Shown here: positions 22,421 through 34,012 of the stretch, in pieces | Layout: each line of letters starts with the position of its first letter | How positions within the stretch are numbered: position 1 is the first letter of the stretch | Assembly (NCBI GenBank): GCA_025201375.1 | Contig: JAIWZP010000049.1 | Coordinates: forward strand, 153,966 to 217,965 | Source: Gongronella butleri | Lineage: Eukaryota; Mucoromycota; Mucoromycetes; Mucorales; Cunninghamellaceae | Length of the DNA: 64,000 bases | Reading direction: 5' to 3' | Notes under the pieces: generated by a model | The model's database searches: none | Seen by the model: the letters and a program-made list of their open reading frames with translations, nothing else | What the model was told of the DNA's origin: nothing | Program-made: the position numbers and the translations under genes

Positions 22421-25400
22421 CTACGCCATCTGTTGCTTGGCAATGGTGACAAGAGCATCAAGGTTGTGTTCTAGGTCCTTGTACTCTTGGTCTTCATAGT
22501 GATGGTCGTCGGAGGCGGTCCGCATGCTAGCGACATCCAATGGCTCGGGCAAATCGGCCCACGCGCTGTCCATGTCGTCCATCTGCGCAGCCTCGTCGTT
22601 CACATAGATGGTCTTGTACTCGACATACTCGAACAATTCCGTGCTAATCACCTTTTTCTTCTTTTTCTTGGGCTTTTTGGCTTTTGACGTGGTTGTCACG
22701 GCGGCGTCGGCAGCAATTACCACGCCTGTGCCTTGAACAGCCGCCTCCAGCTGCTCAGCCTCTGCCTCGGCGGCATCGGCGGCTTCCAGCGCGTCGTCAA
22801 AGGGACAAACGAGATCCTGCGGGTCAAACCGCACAAACGAGGGAGGTGCGCACGCGGACACGTGGCGCTGCCAATGGACGCCTGTGATATACAGCTGCGA
22901 GTGCGTGTGAAGATGGCCCCACAGGTCCAGCATGGGCAAATGGTCAAAAGATGGCAGGCGATGTGCCGGCAATTGGCTGTAAATCGTGTCGTCCTTCATG
23001 AGAGGGACCACAAACGACGCGACGGCCGACTTGGCGCGTGTGTGCTTGATGTGCGTGCCGAATTCCAAATGGTTGGTCGAAAACGACTCGAAATCCTGGA
23101 AATTCGGGTACACCATGACGTAGCCGCGCAAATACACCAATTCGATGAAATATTTCTTCCACGACTTTTTCCACCGATTGGATCTGCTGCGAGGCACCGT
23201 CGTGTTGAGCAATGGTGTGGGCGCCGCGAGGTCTTGCAGCCGTGTGTTGAGATATTGATGGAATTCGCGCCAATGTTCCGGAAAATACACAGCGCCCCAG
23301 CTGCAGGGCACCTGGCTGGCGTATGGCGTGTTGCGAGGAAATCCGCCGGGGATGAGGACCTGGTTGGGGTCGAATGCAATGCGTCCTTCAGGCCGGAGCT
23401 CCAGGTTGCGCGGCGAATACAGGCTGATCCCGTAGATCCACGATCGGCCCTGATTGTACTCGGGATCGTACCGGTAGTGCAAGATCGTGTACTTTATCCA
23501 CGCGTAAAACAGCAGCGACACCTCGATATCGTCCTCGAGAAGCACACCATAATCGTCATTGGTGCTCGGGTACCACGATTCCACAATCGCGGGCATTAAG
23601 CCGCCCTTGCGGATTCGATGTCGCACGTGCTTGACCCCGTGCTCCCACGCAAAGTTGTGCACGAGCATCCGCGTCACACGGTCTGCCGTCTGGTCCATGT
23701 GGATCGTCAAATCCACCGCGTCACCAAGGTAATTCGCCTGTCGTACAGAATTAAGCAAACGCGACAGCGAATGTGGCCGGCGGTCCGTGATCACCACCAA
23801 ATTCACCTTGATGTCGTTCCAGTCTGCAAGAATGGGCATTGAAAAAAAAAAGAATGGCGTCAGTCGCATCGCATTGTGGGAGGGGTTTGCTAGTTTTTTT
23901 CTTTTTGTTCATCTTTTTTTGCTATATCTTGTCGTTTTTTTTTTCTTTTTTTTTTTTGAAAAGAAAGCGACTTACGCTGGAGGGCTTGGACAGAGAGCTT
24001 GGACAGCCAGAGAGCATGGGGGACCTGATCGTGCGGCAAATGGATGACTGTGCAAGGTGTGACGCGAGTTTGCAATTGCATGAGTGCTTGCACGTCGTCA
24101 AAGAAGATCGAGTCGGACAAGTGGAAAAACACGGCGGGCTGGATCGCGTGCGCGAGTCGACCCAATTGCGCCATCAATTGGCCGTGGCGCCTGTCATTGG
24201 CGGGCAGATGCATGTCGTGAAGGATAAAGGGCCGATGGCACTCGCGTGTGAGATGCGGGCCCCACGTAGCAGCATCGAGGCCCTGGCTGATGCCGGGCAA
24301 CGCGACGTGGATGGGGACGTGTGCTGGAAAACGGCAAATCAGCGGGAAAATGGCCTTTGCCTCGTTTACGTCGTGAATGAGGAAGAGAAGTGGCTTGTAC
24401 GAGGGCGTGAGCGCGCGGAAACGCATGTCGACGGCGGTCGGCGTCGCGCGCATGGCAAGCACGCGTCGCCACGCGTCATCTTGCTCGTAAGCGCGTGGGA
24501 CCACATGTGCACACGCGACTGCCGTGCGCAATCCGCGCAGTGCGGCCACAGGCACCTTTCTCGTGTTTTTCAGCGTCTTTGGCGGTGGGAGCACCATGGA
24601 TGGGATCCCGTGCGGCGCCAACGATTGGCTAATGTAGAAAGCAAGTGGCGATGCGAGCAAATCGTCATTTTCTGGCAATAAATGTTGCAGCCAAGCTCGA
24701 CGCAGCACCCACGAATGATGCACCATGTCCACCGGTTGCACCACGTCCGGTAAAAAGTGGAAAGCCGCAGGCAAGCAATGAATAGCAGGCTTGTACTTTG
24801 TGACAAACGCATTTGCCGGTAAAAGCGCGCCGTGCGTGCCCAAAAGAGTCTGCGCGTACGGCGAGTCGTTTGGCGCAATAAACGGCAGCATTGTGTCCAA
24901 ATAATGGTCCGTCGGCACGGCACCATCGTCCAAAACCCATATAAAATCGGATTGAATATTGAGCTTAGCAATTGCGCTGAGCCACGGCGAAGCAGCTGCG
25001 CTGCCGGGTTTCGCCTCGGTGTTTGGGGCAGCCGCGTGCACGTGGATGTTGAGTGACGGGAATTGGACGACAAGGATATCGACGGTTGGCTTTAGCGCGC
25101 GCGAACACACGATCCACGTGGTATCAATGGCGGCAGACTGACGCGCAATGGCCGCCAGCTGCTTTTCGAGCGCAGGCTTGTCGATCGCATGCACAATGAC
25201 CGTCGTGTGCATCGTCACGGCACTCTGCCATTGCTCCAGCTCAGACCGATTATGGCCCATTTGCTGGTACGTCTGCACACGCTGCAAAAAGGAATCCACA
25301 TGACCGCTGGCCATGTCAAACGAGGATGGGTATCGAGGAGGTGTCCAATGATCTATTGAAAAAGAGCGAGTTTGCGGGGGTCAATCCATCTGAAACAAAG

Positions 25401-25619
25401 GAGTAAAACGCGCTTTTTTTTTTTACCTTGTTTCCACGTCAAAAAGGGGTCCGCCTTGTACACTGGCGCGGTGGTGGGCGTCGCATTGGTTGAAAGCTGT
25501 TCTAGAGGCGGCACGCTCACAAACGAGACGGACGGAGCAAACAAGGATGACCACAGTTGTGACAACACGAGGTAGCACACTGCAAAATAGAAAAAGTATC
25601 GTTTGGGAGGGAGGGACAT
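22421..25619 (-). CDS. Type II membrane glycosyltransferase, two-module, GT2-like
   Basis: Exons in coding order: 25619..25427, 25352..23976, 23823..22421; 990 residues. A membrane anchor lies at residues 8-27 (YFFYFAVCYLVLSQLWSSLF) after a short basic cytosolic end. Residues ~80-520 form one glycosyltransferase-like region with a DD pair in FIWVLDDGAVPTDHYLD. From ~527 a second module begins KVNLVVITDRRPHSLSRLL, continues with FAWEHGVKHVRHRI and WYPSTNDDYGVLLEDDIEVS, and resembles uncharacterised plant GT proteins. The C-terminus is Ala/Glu-rich with a poly-Lys patch (KAKKPKKKKKK). It probably acts in the Golgi lumen; donor and acceptor are unknown. A Met 20 codons upstream could also start the protein. 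Confidence 0.82.
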
Positions 25620-25918
25620 TGAAACGCGAGAGGGAGCATATAATAAATGACGAAAAGGAAAGGAAGGGAGAGGGTACAAGGGAACGAAAGTCGCCTTTTT
25701 GCGCGCAAAAGTAAAGAAAAAGGGTTGCTCAAATCGAGCGTTGCGTGTGTGTGTGTTTTTACAGAAAAGAAAAAGAAGGACGAAAGTCCAACCCAGGAAC
25801 AGTTCAATTCACGTCCGTTACACAAGCAGACAAAACCTTAATTCAATCAATCCTTGGGCGGCCCATCAAGAAAATAAAAAGAGACCAAAAGGGCCATTGT
25901 GCTCGTTTTATTTATTGC

Positions 25919-26783
25919 TTATTTCAGGTATTCTTCGAGGGCAGCGACAATGATGCCATGGTCTTCCCATTGCTTCAGGCCTGTCACGGTGATGGTGCCA
26001 ATCATGCCCACATTGCGCACTTGCAGCGGGAAACAGCCGCCATGCGTGGCATAATCAATTTCTGAGATCTATTTTGTACATCATGAGCCATGTTCTGCTG
26101 TGATTGGCCGCACTTACAAATGAGCCCGCCTCCAGCGATCGCCCCTTAACAATCAATGAATTGCCTAGCCAATAGCTCGAGTGGCGGAAACGCACCACCG
26201 CATTACTAGTGCATTTGAAAAAAAAAAAAAAAAAAAAAAAAGGGGGCCATTGAGCCATCGAGCCCTTTGGTTTGTGTGCCCACAGTCACTCGCTTCCACC
26301 CCCGCCCCCATGTCAAGATCGTTCTGCATGAGGAATGGCTTGCTTTTCTTTTTCTTTTTTTTTTTTGGTGATTTGGGCGTAAAAGCTTTGTTCGTGGGGC
26401 ATGCACGACCATCTTCGGCTTGTGCCACCTAATTCTTCATTACCTTTTGCGGCCTATGGTTACAAAAAATTGAGCAAATCTTTGGGATGAGATTCTACGC
26501 GCACGATTTTCTTTTGATTTTTGTTTTTTTTTCGTGTCATACGAATCCAAGCTTCATTATCCGGGCTGGCGCCATCCATCGCGTAACGGAACACTTGCAT
26601 GCCATTGGCTGTGATGTCAATGGCAACAGGGCGGTTGTCATACTCGTTTTTCACCTTGTCCAGGATCAACAGACCCACGTTGAGCGCATCTTGCGACGAG
26701 AACGTCTTGAATTGGAGACGCTGCTCTTGCTCGAGGATCTGGTCAACGAGCAATTGCGCTTCTTGGGGGTTGGAGGCAGCCAT
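25919..26783 (-). CDS. UPF0303 / YBR137W-like heme-degrading-domain protein
   Basis: Exons in coding order: 26783..26543, 26453..26444, 26205..26118, 26068..25919; 162 residues. The chain EQEQRLQFKTFSSQDAL, RPVAIDITANG and ASPDNEAWIRRK, then AVVRFRHSSYWLG, YATHGGCFPLQV and GTITVTGLKQWEDH is the full family pattern. The second exon is only 10 nt long and supplies the Arg-Arg-Lys joint; without it the frame is lost. Yeast YBR137W is linked to tail-anchored-protein targeting and the fold to HbpS/GlcG proteins; the biochemical role is open. The intron before the third exon contains a ~23-nt A run (T on the coding strand). Confidence 0.88.
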
Positions 26784-27048
26784 GGGAGTGTGTAAAAAGA
26801 AAAAAAGTAGGTGAAAAAGAAAAAGAGAGAGAGGACGCTGGAAAAAGGCGGAAGAAACAAGAAAAAGGGCACACTCCGGCGGGGACCAAGGCGATTATTA
26901 ATGCGCTCGGGAAAATGCTGAAACCACAGGCGCCCAGCCAGTTGATTGGATGGTACAATCTGTTTTTTCATTGTCAAAACGTGTTCAAAGAATAAACGTC
27001 TAAAAATGCGGGGGGATCTACAAAAAATAAGTAAAAGAGATAATCTAT
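26784..27048. other. Spacer between UPF0303 and Zng1-like genes
   Basis: Pyrimidine-rich on the minus strand just upstream of the UPF0303 start (26800-26860). No other feature. Confidence 0.4.
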
Positions 27049-28506
27049 CTAATGGCGGTGCGCCTCGATAAGCTGGACAGTGCCCTTGTTGCCATTGACA
27101 AGCGCCTTTTCTATGTTAGGCTGTAAAAAGCGCAAATCTTGGCCCATGATTGTAATTTTGATATCAATGTCCTTGCTATCGGCCAGCGTCTCTTCGTGCG
27201 CGACAGGCGTCAGCGTGTACCGGCCAAACGCGTGATTGAGGATCGTCATTTCGCCACCATCGACGCGCACAAAGCCCTTGACACGGTACACGTCGTCCTT
27301 GGGCAGCGACACGAGCCATGCATCCAGCGCGGCGCGCGACATGACCATGCCGTGGCCCGCAGGCACAATCACCTGCAGCAGATCCACCTCGTTCTCCTGG
27401 TGGTGCGGATCAAACACCATCTCCTCCATGTGACCCAACTTGTCATACGCGACTTTGAACAACTGCGTGTCAAGTCCAAACACCAGGTCCGGCGACACAC
27501 CGCCATTGGCATCGCTCTTCACCTTTGGCGTGTCCGTGTTCAACTCGTTGACGTGATCAATCACCAAATCAAGCTCGCGTTCCGACACCTTTGATGAAAA
27601 AAAAAGGGAATGCGTGTTAAAATGCGCGATTTCACTCTTGCTTCGCCTACCAATTCGTGCTTGTTGAGCAGAATCACGTCGCTGTATTGCGCCTGCAGCT
27701 TGGCGGTGTAGCTGGTATCTTCGTAGCCGCGGAAGTTCACGCAATCCACCACCGTGATGATCGAATCCAAGGCAAATCCGTCTGGCTCCATGTCGCGCAC
27801 CTGGAGAGACACGCCTTGCGGGAATGCGCTGCCACTGAGGAAAAAAACACGATTGAGTACAATCGGACCATCATGCTGCTTTTGATCTTCACTCCCTACC
27901 TAGTCTCGACAATGATGCGATCAGGGTTGTATTTTTCTAAAGAGATAAAAAAAAAAGCACGGGGAGGGGGCGTCAGCATGATCATCATTGTCCATGCTCG
28001 CCTGCGCCACATGGCCATGACCACCTGGTCTGGTCTCCCGATGGCGTACCTTTGAGCTCCAACAAGGCCAGCTTCATTTGACCCACAAGCACACAACACA
28101 TACAACCATTCATCATCTCCTGCACGCCAATGTTGGTCTCCTTGGCAAGCAAACTGTCCACTGAAGAGAAAAAAAGAAAATAGGGGCACCACAAAACGTC
28201 AGTCAATAGCACAATCTTTATGCACGCGCATCAAAAAAAGCGTGTTGATACTGCCCACGTACCTGCAACGTCACCAAACTCGTTTTTCAAAAGACACACC
28301 TTGTAGCCCTCAGGAAGCTGCTTGATCAGCTGCAGGATAGTTGTCGTCTTGCCTATCCCCAACAAAAAAAAAAAAACCTCGTCGATCAGCCAACTCGCGC
28401 CTCTTTCTCCTCGATTTTCGCGTCCATCGCTATGAATGCATCGCCACCTACCGCTTCCAAGGAAGCCAGTGAATACAGTGACAGGGATCGTCTTGTCGTT
28501 GGACAT
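27049..28506 (-). CDS. ZNG1: Zng1/CobW-family zinc metallochaperone GTPase
   Basis: Exons in coding order: 28506..28452, 28352..28263, 28160..28050, 27936..27900, 27834..27651, 27588..27049; 338 residues. The Walker A motif GFLGSGKTTT (residues 14-23) is assembled across the first splice. The metal motif GCMCC is at 67-71, a Walker-B-like VVDCVNF near 125, and the guanine specificity motif NKHE at 155-158. The CobW C-terminal domain contains YRVKGFVRVDGG. The enzyme uses GTP to hand zinc to client proteins, methionine aminopeptidase 1 in yeast and animals. No His-rich loop is evident. A second, sixth-exon-only reading is excluded by the phase-consistent joins. Confidence 0.94.
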
Positions 28507-28899
28507 GGTCTATGAAATCTATAGAGAGGAGCGTGCAAAAGGGTGAAAAAAAGTCAAAGGAAGGCGAAAGAAAAAGAACCCAAACTGCGGACCTTCATTT
28601 TGGCAGGCCTTGACCAAATTAGGGAGCCGCCCTGATTCAGATCAAATGCATTGCAGTTTGCAGCAGCAGGTGCGTGCAAATTAACAGGACCCAAGCACGT
28701 CCTGTACATCCAGGAGAAAATCAACGCGCCCCGTAAATCGGTAAATTCAGCTTGGGCGCGTCAAGTTGCGATTCTCCCTGTGTCCCTGACCACCATTCGG
28801 TTATTTTGGCGCCACTCCTCTCTTCAAAAAAAAATTACTGTAAAAAAAAAAAGCAAAGATCGATCAGAACGCCTTCGAGACAAGCAACGTTTTCTCGAA
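28507..28899. other. Promoter side of Zng1-like gene
   Basis: No coding potential; a TACTGTA at 28836 lies between A runs. It leads into repeat copy 3. Confidence 0.4.
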
Positions 28900-30250
28900 T
28901 TTTCACAAATCGAAGCTGGTCATCACAAATCGTCGTTGAATTGCCCCCAAACATTTGCCACTTGGCATTTTCGGTGCGTCTCTTTTTGGCAAGACGTACC
29001 TGCTACTGTATTTACGGTAAGAACCACAAGTCACTTGGGTCGTTGTGCAGATGAACCCAAAACTTGGACATTTTCATCAGAAATCCAGCATCATTGGTTT
29101 GTCAAACTTTCCTTTGTTCGCGATGAAACTTGCACAGTTCGAAAGAGACGAACTCATGCGTCGTTTCTGGAATTTTTGCTCACCCCCCGATACAGTAGAC
29201 GAACTTTGCTCGCTTGCAAAAGTCGATCAAACATTGATTTAATTTTCAAGCTCAATATTCTCGACTGTGATACGTACTGGAAAAATAACCTGCGGTGCTT
29301 TTACAGTAGTGTAACGTGTGAAAAACAGCGGCTGAATCTCTGTCAAATGAGACTTGTTTCACCCGTGGAAGATCAATTTAAGCAAGCTGAGACAGAGAAA
29401 ATCCACCTTTTTTCAACAAAATCTTTAATCACGATTTGTTCGACAAAAGTCTAGTTAGTCGACCTGTGATTTTTATGTACCGGTACTCCAGATTTACTAA
29501 CAAACTGGGGAGCAAAGCATCTAATGGGATGACTTGCAGCGCGCCAGCTTGCGTTTGAAAATTTTGCATCGGTCATTTCCGCAGGCGGCAGCCCACCCAG
29601 CGCATAAAAATAATGTGCAAATAAAAAATAAAAAAATAAGAAAAAATAAAAAATTCCATGCAATTTACTGTACGCATCTTAATTTGGAAGTGTCAAACCT
29701 TAAATTTTTGCAAATTTCTTGACCAAAGTAGGCACTTTTCTCAGTCGATCGTCGTTCATGCGTCACTCTTTGGGCTTTTTTCTTAATAAGTTGCGGCGAC
29801 CTGTCATTTTGTGTGCCAAGATCAGATCGTCGGAGTTACTTGTTTGGGATGCATTGATCGCTCGGAGTCCGAAATTTCCCAAAATTGGCATTTTCTGAGA
29901 TTGAAATGTGTGACCCCTGAGTGACCCCTGAATTTTTCAAAAGTGGTCGTAGCGCTCTGGGGTTTTAAGCTTTTTTGTTGCAAATTTTGAGCTGATTGCG
30001 ATGCTGCTGTTTTTGAGTGGGATCGGCCAAGCAGATGGCGAGACAACTGCTAAATGGAGCAAGTTGAAGGTTTTTGGAATTTGCAGGCTCAAAAAAATCG
30101 GGCGGACTCGTCGAGAGCATTGGGCTGCAGTTCGTGCAGAGGCGCGATTTTCATCGGCAGGCAGGTAGGTTGTAAATTTTTTTCTGGAGGAACAGCAAGC
30201 CAGCAAAGTTGAGAAAAACGACATCCAAGTACAGTGTTAATTCTTTTCCT
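28900..30250 (+). repeat. Dispersed degenerate repeat, copy 3
   Basis: Colinear with 6960-8640, with a deletion near its left part (the step from CCCCAAACATTTGCCACTTGG to GTGCAGATGAACC is ~100 nt here, ~420 in copy 1). The best-conserved stretch of the whole family is here: TGTGACCCCTGAGTGACCCC at 29909 equals that at 8213. The right end matches 54580-54790. Confidence 0.82.
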
Positions 30251-30814
30251 GGGCGACGCTGTACTGTACGCAGCTGCACAGCAGCAAATTTGAACATCGA
30301 CTTTGGCGAGTCAATCCAAGTCGACTGCCGACTGGTAGTGTTTTCAAACTGGGTTTATTTCATCAGAGATTCAGGCATCAGGCCAAAAGGCAATCAAAAC
30401 TCAGAAAATGTACAAAATCGAGTTCTCGGGCGAGCTTGTCTTCCAAACACTGCACATCAGCAACCTTGAACAAGTGGCCAAATCATACTGTACTGTACAG
30501 TATCACGACAAACTAGGAACGGATTCATTTGAATGTGGTCGCAGCATTTAAAAGTGTCGATCGTTGAGCAAGAGCACAAAGCGTGCGATTTTGCATAAAA
30601 AGTCAAAAAAAAAAAAAAAGCGCCCGGCTGACAGCCTGTCAGATGAATACGATAGACGCGCGGCAAATGGCGATGAGACGTTTTTATTTTCAAATATCAT
30701 ACTGTAATTAGCATATTTGACCATAATGAAACTTTTTGAAATCATGATTGCGAAGCAAAACAGTAATTGGTAAGGGAGTGGACAGAGAAAAGAGCGTGGA
30801 TGGGGTTTGATGGG
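30251..30814. other. Spacer with TACTGTA cluster
   Basis: Five TACTGTA/TACAGTA heptamers occur in ~450 nt, three of them overlapping in a palindrome at 30485-30503. No gene was seen. Confidence 0.55.
30485..30503. repeat. 19-bp palindrome ATACTGTACTGTACAGTAT
   Basis: Perfect inverted repeat of 9-nt arms around a single central T. It contains three overlapping copies of the spacer-enriched heptamer. Confidence 0.9.
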
Positions 30815-33599
30815 TTACAAATTCTTCTCCTTGAGCGTGAGGCGGTTCAGGGTCTCGATGTCGCCCTCGCGCAGCAGCTCGTCAGTGGCATTGACCTCGA
30901 CGCCCTGTTCATGCAAAGCCGGGAATGGCTTTTTGTGTGGAATGGGAATACGGTGCGCGTCATCCTCGTCGTCATCAAAGTAGCTGTGGTTGGAGCCATT
31001 CATCAGCTGGCGCAGACGCGGGCTGGCCGGCGCGGAAATAGGGCGAGGTATCTTGACAGGCTTGCCGACCAGGTCGTCCATGTCGTCATCGTCGACAAAC
31101 GAATCGGGATACGCGCGCCGCAGCGCAAGCTGACGCGCCTTAATGTACTCTAGCCCCATGCGCTTCCAATCGAGCAGGTCCGACAGGCGCTCCGTGCGAT
31201 TGCGCTGGTTAATGCGCTGGCGACGCGTCTTTTGGCAAAAGCGGAACATCTGGTGGCACAGCTGGTCGATCGACTCCTCCACCGATTTTAACCGCCGGTC
31301 CACAATGTAGATGCCATAGTCTTCACAGTTTTCAATGTTCTCCTCCATGAAGCAGCCAAAGCCGGACAGACTTTTTTCACAAAAAAAAAAAAAAAAAAAG
31401 GGGAAAGCGTGTCAGTGCACAGCCCAATGCCTTTTTCGATTCTCTTACTTGGTGGTGATGGAAGGCACGCCCATGACGGTGCATTCAGCAGGGGTATAGC
31501 CCCAAGGCTCGTAATAGGAGGGGAATACACCAAGATGGCAGCCGCGCACAAAGTCTTCATAATCCAGGCCAAGCAGCGGATTGTTGGCATTGAGGAATTC
31601 AGGATGGAAAATGACCTTGACGCGATCGTGATGGTTGTTGAACATTTGAAGGCGGCGCAGCTGGTTCATGACAGGGTCTTGGCCATCGTCTGCAAGGTTG
31701 TGGGTGATGATGGGCGGTAAATCGTGGCGCTTGAGTGCAAACACACGGCGCTTGAGCAGCACCTTGTCCTCCTCGAGCAAATAGTCCTTGGCCTCGATCT
31801 CCTCGCCCCTGAAAAAAGGAAAAGAAAAAAAAGCCGAAAAACGTCACGTGTTTGCGCTTTTTTTGAGTTTTGTGGGGTTCTGGGCCTTTTACCTGAGGGC
31901 CTTTTCGTAAATGCGCTTGCCAATGCGATCCTGGATCTCGTCGACGGTGGCACGCAATTGCTTGGTGACGGCCTGGCCCTTGAGCGCCTCAACGTTGAAC
32001 GAATGGGTCGATCCGGGTAAAATAAGGAAGGCCACCACCGTTGTTTTGGATTTGGCAGCCTTGAGGCGCTCATTGAGACCTAGAAAACAAGATGTGAGCC
32101 CGATGCATCTGAAACACGGCGTGATTTTTTCCCTTTTTTTTTGCTTTTTGTTTTTCAGGGACGACGTACGTTGCAATGCTTCGACATACATGTCAATGCC
32201 CTTGTTTCTATACTCGTAGCGGCCAGCAGTGAAAAAGTAGACGGTATCCTCGAGGTCAAAGTCGTAATGGCCATAGAAATGCCCGCGCACAAAGTCGTTG
32301 ATCTTTTCCTTGTTGAGCGCGTGTTTGTTTTGGAATTCATGCACAGCTTGGAACTTGATCACATTCAGCCCATTTGGCAGCACGCCATCTGAGGAACACA
32401 ACAAAATGAGACATTGGCCCGGGGGGGGATATTGTCCTTTTTTTTTTTTTTTTTGTTCTCCGTTTACCTGGACGGCGCTTGAGTAGATGCTCGCTCTCAT
32501 AGGCGGTAATATGGCTGACGGTGGTGAAAACATCGGCACAATGGGCCGCGGCGCGCTCAATGCAATAGCGGTGGTAGATGCCACGCTTGCCTGCCTCGGC
32601 GTCGACGTCAAAATGGTCCAAATTGTTGTAAAAATCGACCGAGCCCGCACAAAGGTAGCGACCAAGCAGTGTTGCGTGCGTTGTAAAGACGGTCGTCAGG
32701 TCAATGCGGCGCTGCTTGATCAAGGGTAGCCCCACACCGGCTAACCATTCATGGAAATGGGCGATAATCGCTGGGCTTGCACGGTCCGTCTGCTTTTGCT
32801 CCTCATTGTACTACACAAACAAAAGGCAATTGGGGGGAAATCAGTGGTCCGTGTTCCACGCGCCCACTCCGCCCAAAACTTGCCCCCCGTTTCCCGGACT
32901 TTTCCCAACCATGATCTCAATGGCACCATCGTTTTCCTCACCCACAGGTGTGGTCAATGCCACCATGATGCACGCCGCTCTTTTTTCATCCGTTTTTCGT
33001 TTTGTTTTTGTACCTTTTTGGCGATTTCGCCCAAGAACCAAGTGACCATGTAACCAAAGAGAATCGCTTCGTTTGTCTCTTGGTCGCCAGGGGGACTGGG
33101 GATGCCTGTGGATCGCCAGAGGTCACCCTTCCACTCATCAAGCTTGTGCTGACACGAGGCGGTGTCGAAAAGGAGGACGTAGGGCACACCCTCGATGAGC
33201 CAGCGGCCAAACAGGTACTTGACGCCGTGCTTGTCCATTTCCTCGAGCGTGTCACGGATTTTCCCAGGAGGCGGCTCCAGCTTCTCGACTTCCATGGGCG
33301 CCGACTTGTATGACAGAGGGCCAATTAAGCAATAACGATCCCCATACTCTTGCACGGTGACAGGCACCTTGGTCTTGATCACCGTGTAAATCCCGCCCAC
33401 TGGAAAGAAAAAAAAAAAAAGGAAAAAGAAAAAAAAAAAAAAACGACGCCAGCCCCGTCGCGTGTGAGCCGAATCCCTCGATGAATTGCACTTGTTTATC
33501 GCGTCCCATCTTGCTTTTTATTTTCTTTTTATTCGTACCTTTGTTGGCGACCTCCCAGGCGATTTCAAACAGCAATGGGTTATAGACGTCTCTCTGCAT
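30815..33599 (-). CDS. GSY1: Glycogen synthase (GT3)
   Basis: Seven exons in coding order: 33599..33539, 33399..33014, 32810..32468, 32388..32170, 32079..31893, 31808..31449, 31370..30815; 703 residues, like yeast Gsy2. Landmarks are the start [20 protein letters not shown], then [57 protein letters not shown] and TTNLSGFG. The C-terminal [14 protein letters not shown] (628-641) matches the phosphorylated regulatory tail of fungal enzymes, and a basic helix [24 protein letters not shown] fits the glucose-6-phosphate site region. It extends glycogen from UDP-glucose in the cytosol. Control by phosphorylation and glucose-6-P is inferred from these conserved segments. Confidence 0.97.
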
Positions 33600-34012
33600 G
33601 CTGTGTAAAAGGAGCCAAGAATAGAAAAAAATATAGATAAAGAAAGAGATGAGGGGAGAAAAAAAGGAAGGCGGGATTTGCTGCCGCCCTTTTTTATACA
33701 ATTGGGAGCGGAACAGCGTGGATGGATGGTTTCTCTATCATGCAAAATCTCAGTCCGCTCCCCACCTCCTTTGCTCCACACATCACCCACTAAGGCAGGC
33801 TCACTATTTCCCACCCAACAAACATTGCTGTGTCACCGGCTTTCCCTCCTTTCCCCCTCCCCTCTCTCTACTCCGTTTTGTTTTCAATACCTTCCAAACC
33901 TTGATTATCAAAGACGAGGATCAAATTGATCAAATTGTTGGGTACCAAGTTGCTTTTTATTCTTTTTTAAGACCAAAAAAAAAAAAAACTTCTTCTTTTT
34001 CAAACATCACTT
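33600..34012. other. Spacer: glycogen synthase promoter / Sec61-beta 3' end
   Basis: A/G then C-rich sequence (33785-33870) with no open frame of note. Confidence 0.4.

Noticed and set aside
22733..24681. Plus-strand frames opposite the glycosyltransferase gene
   Set aside because: No domain features, and they cross the intron; the antisense protein is conserved.
27139..27594. Plus-strand 151-codon frame opposite the Zng1-like gene
   Set aside because: Shadow of the last CobW exon.
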